Positions 62,389 through 64,000 of a stretch of 64,000 bases of DNA are shown one piece after another. The first letter of the stretch is position 1. Every line of letters starts with the position of its first letter. The DNA lies in assembly GCA_001801815.1 (NCBI GenBank), contig MGXU01000010.1, forward strand, positions 397,167 through 461,166. Direction: 5' to 3'. Origin of the DNA: Gammaproteobacteria bacterium RIFCSPHIGHO2_12_FULL_36_30. Its GTDB lineage: Bacteria > Pseudomonadota > Gammaproteobacteria > Coxiellales > Coxiellaceae. The translations under genes and the position numbers were made by a program. The notes under the pieces are model-generated. The model saw nothing but the letters and a program-made list of their open reading frames with translations. It was not told the DNA's origin and made no database searches.

Positions 62389-64000
62389 TCATTTTGTATT
62401 TTTAATTTTTAATATAGTTAACACAGCATCTAATGTTTCAAACACGCGTTTTTCAGAAACCAATTTTAAAATTCCTACATTCGCTAATTTATAAGAAACT
62501 TTTGCATTTGCTTCGCATAAATAAACTGCAATATTTTTTTCTCGGAATTTTTCTAAAATTTCTTCTAATGTTTCTAATCCTGTCATATCCATAAATGGCA
62601 CATCTTTTAATCGTAAAATAATTACTTTGGGTTCGGTATGACTTGCCAATAATGCATTTTCTAATTTCTGTGCGACACCAAAAAAGAATGGACCTTGAAT
62701 ATTATACATTAATACATCATGCGGTAGCACAGGAGCAATTGGATTACGAGCAGCATATTGTTCAGCATTTTCAGATTCAATATTTACTGATTGAACCATG
62801 CGACGCATAAAAAATAACATCGCTAAAATTACACCAACATTTACAGCGATTACTAAATTAGTAAACACGGTCAGAAAAAAAGTAATCAACAACACCAACA
62901 TATCATAACGTGGCGCGCGTCGGATGATATGAAAAAAATGTCCTAGATCACTCATGTTGTATGCAACAACAAATAAAATTGCAGCTAATGCACAAAGCGG
63001 AATATCAGATGCGTAAGGCGCTAATAATACTAAAACACAAATTAATGCGAGTGAATGCACAATTGCTGAAATGGGACTATTTCCACCATTGCGAATATTT
63101 GCAACTGTTCTTGCAATCGCACCTGTTGCTGCAAAACCTCCAAATAAAGGTGAAAAAATATTTGCAACACCTTGTCCAATTAATTCTTGATTTGAATTGT
63201 GACGATAACCAGTTATTCCATCTGATGCGGCCGCAGATAAAAGTGATTCAATTGAACCTAATAATGCAATGGTAAATGCAGAACCTAATAAGTTAATATT
63301 TTCATTCCATGACATATGCGGTATATGAAAATAAGGAAGGTGTCGCGGCATTTCACCAAACGCACTGCCAATTGTTGCAACATTTTTAAAATGAAAAATC
63401 ATTTGCAAAATAGTTGCTGCTAACATTGCAACTAAAGGTCCCGGAATTTTTTTAAATATTTTTGGCACAATTAGCATTAACAATAAACTCAATAATGCCA
63501 ATCCTGTTGTCGTTAAATTTAAATGTGGAAAAGCAGCGCATAATGCAATTATTTTTTGATAAAAATGGGCATCAATTGGAATGTGAACGGGCAATCCAAA
63601 AAAATCTTTCCATTCACCCACAAAAATAATAACACCAATACCACTTGTAAAACCGACAATAACGGGGTCAGGAATAAATTTAATAACATTTCCTAATTTC
63701 ATCAGTCCCATAAATAACAAAATAAATCCCGCCATAAATGAAGCGACTTGCAATCCACTCACGCCATAATGTGCAGTAATATTAGCGAGGATAACAATGA
63801 ATGCGCCGGTCGGTCCCGCAATTTGCACACGCGTGCCACCGAATACACCCACCAGAAATGCGGCAATAATAGAGGTATAAAGACCTTGCACCGGCTGCAC
63901 GCCTGAAGCAATTGCAAACGCCATTGCTAAAGGCAGCGCTACAACCGCAACAATTAATCCAGAAATAATATTTTTTGACCAGTTTTTGTAATTTAATAAC
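62389..64000 (-). CDS. SulP-family anion transporter, 5' end outside the window
   Basis: The frame is open to base 64000; the ATG at 63924 is internal, since NIISGLIVAVVALPLAMAFA continues upstream as the usual SulP helix. At least 536 residues are present. Membrane part: QIAGPTGAFIVIL near the visible start, then AATGAIARTVANIRNGGNSPIS, and a C-terminal STAS domain (residues ~420-510 of the visible part, VPFMDMTGLETLEEIL). Exchanges sulfate, bicarbonate or similar anions. Pairs with the HPP gene. Confidence 0.92.
   Translation of the reverse strand, partial: LLNYKNWSKNIISGLIVAVVALPLAMAFAIASGVQPVQGLYTSIIAAFLVGVFGGTRVQIAGPTGAFIVILANITAHYGVSGLQVASFMAGFILLFMGLMKLGNVIKFIPDPVIVGFTSGIGVIIFVGEWKDFFGLPVHIPIDAHFYQKIIALCAAFPHLNLTTTGLALLSLLLMLIVPKIFKKIPGPLVAMLAATILQMIFHFKNVATIGSAFGEMPRHLPYFHIPHMSWNENINLLGSAFTIALLGSIESLLSAAASDGITGYRHNSNQELIGQGVANIFSPLFGGFAATGAIARTVANIRNGGNSPISAIVHSLALICVLVLLAPYASDIPLCALAAILFVVAYNMSDLGHFFHIIRRAPRYDMLVLLITFFLTVFTNLVIAVNVGVILAMLFFMRRMVQSVNIESENAEQYAARNPIAPVLPHDVLMYNIQGPFFFGVAQKLENALLASHTEPKVIILRLKDVPFMDMTGLETLEEILEKFREKNIAVYLCEANAKVSYKLANVGILKLVSEKRVFETLDAVLTILKIKNTK

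Overview
The window is an A+T-rich bacterial chromosome segment. By family resemblance it comes from a gammaproteobacterium. Supporting evidence: serS-crcB-lolA-ftsK neighbours, pgsA followed by tRNA-Gly, tRNA-Cys and tRNA-Leu as in Escherichia coli, yciB-yciI with a bolA-type gene, mutY-yggX, a purA/hflX neighbourhood, and a sufBCDSU operon. A eukaryote-like tyrosine phosphatase gene preceded by a PmrA-like promoter box, PilX-like pilin genes, a CsiV-like gene and a PagL-like outer-membrane protein suggest a host-associated lineage such as Legionellales. That placement is an inference. No phage, IS transposase or CRISPR array was seen.

Layout. 1-370: the end of a small secreted protein. 595-7352 (minus): serS, crcB, lolA, ftsK, pncC, scpB, scpA. 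7514-14646 (mostly plus): a small membrane protein, yciB, yciI, a bolA-family gene, an amino-acid permease, a csiV-like gene, a fused outer-membrane barrel/PagL-like protein, trmB (minus), mutY, yggX. 14650-22180 (minus): tRNA-Phe, parB, a three-gene type I secretion operon with two ABC proteins, cfa. 22217-27734 (minus): sufB-C-D-S-U-A-T. 27836-38609: a CDF transporter, sbcB, an APC transporter, tsaB, three tandem PilX-like genes, xseA. 38621-46938: an AraC/GyrI-like regulator, purA, a secreted protein, hflX, a small flanked cassette with gene debris, lolD, lolC, ybdK. 47133-53615: a MarR regulator, a BrnT/BrnA toxin-antitoxin pair, speY-like and speB-like polyamine genes, the phosphatase and three unknown small genes. 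53745-64000: tRNA-Leu, tRNA-Cys, tRNA-Gly, pgsA, lepB, metE, metF, ald, an HPP-family gene and a SulP transporter running off the window.

The most unusual content is non-coding. At least four families of palindromic repeats (called A, B, C, D here) sit between housekeeping genes. Family A (five copies) is always between two genes of the same direction, always in the same orientation relative to transcription, and starts at the stop codon of the upstream gene. It splits sufB/sufC, sufU/sufA, ftsK/lolA, lepB/pgsA and speY/speB. Family D (four copies) consists of 45-base inverted arms whose sequence differs between copies but stays self-complementary within each copy; two copies interrupt the pgsA-tRNA array. 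Families B and C are about 200-base MITE-like palindromes, with one B copy separating metE from metF. Several copies provide the stop codon and last residues of the adjacent gene. This maintained pairing despite changing sequence is the best candidate in the window for an undescribed system.

Functional themes are iron-sulfur cluster assembly (suf genes, yggX), envelope assembly (LolA/C/D, LepB, PgsA, type I secretion, pilin-like proteins, outer-membrane barrel), methionine synthesis (metE/metF), polyamine synthesis, chromosome segregation (ftsK, scpAB, parB) and likely host interaction (phosphatase).
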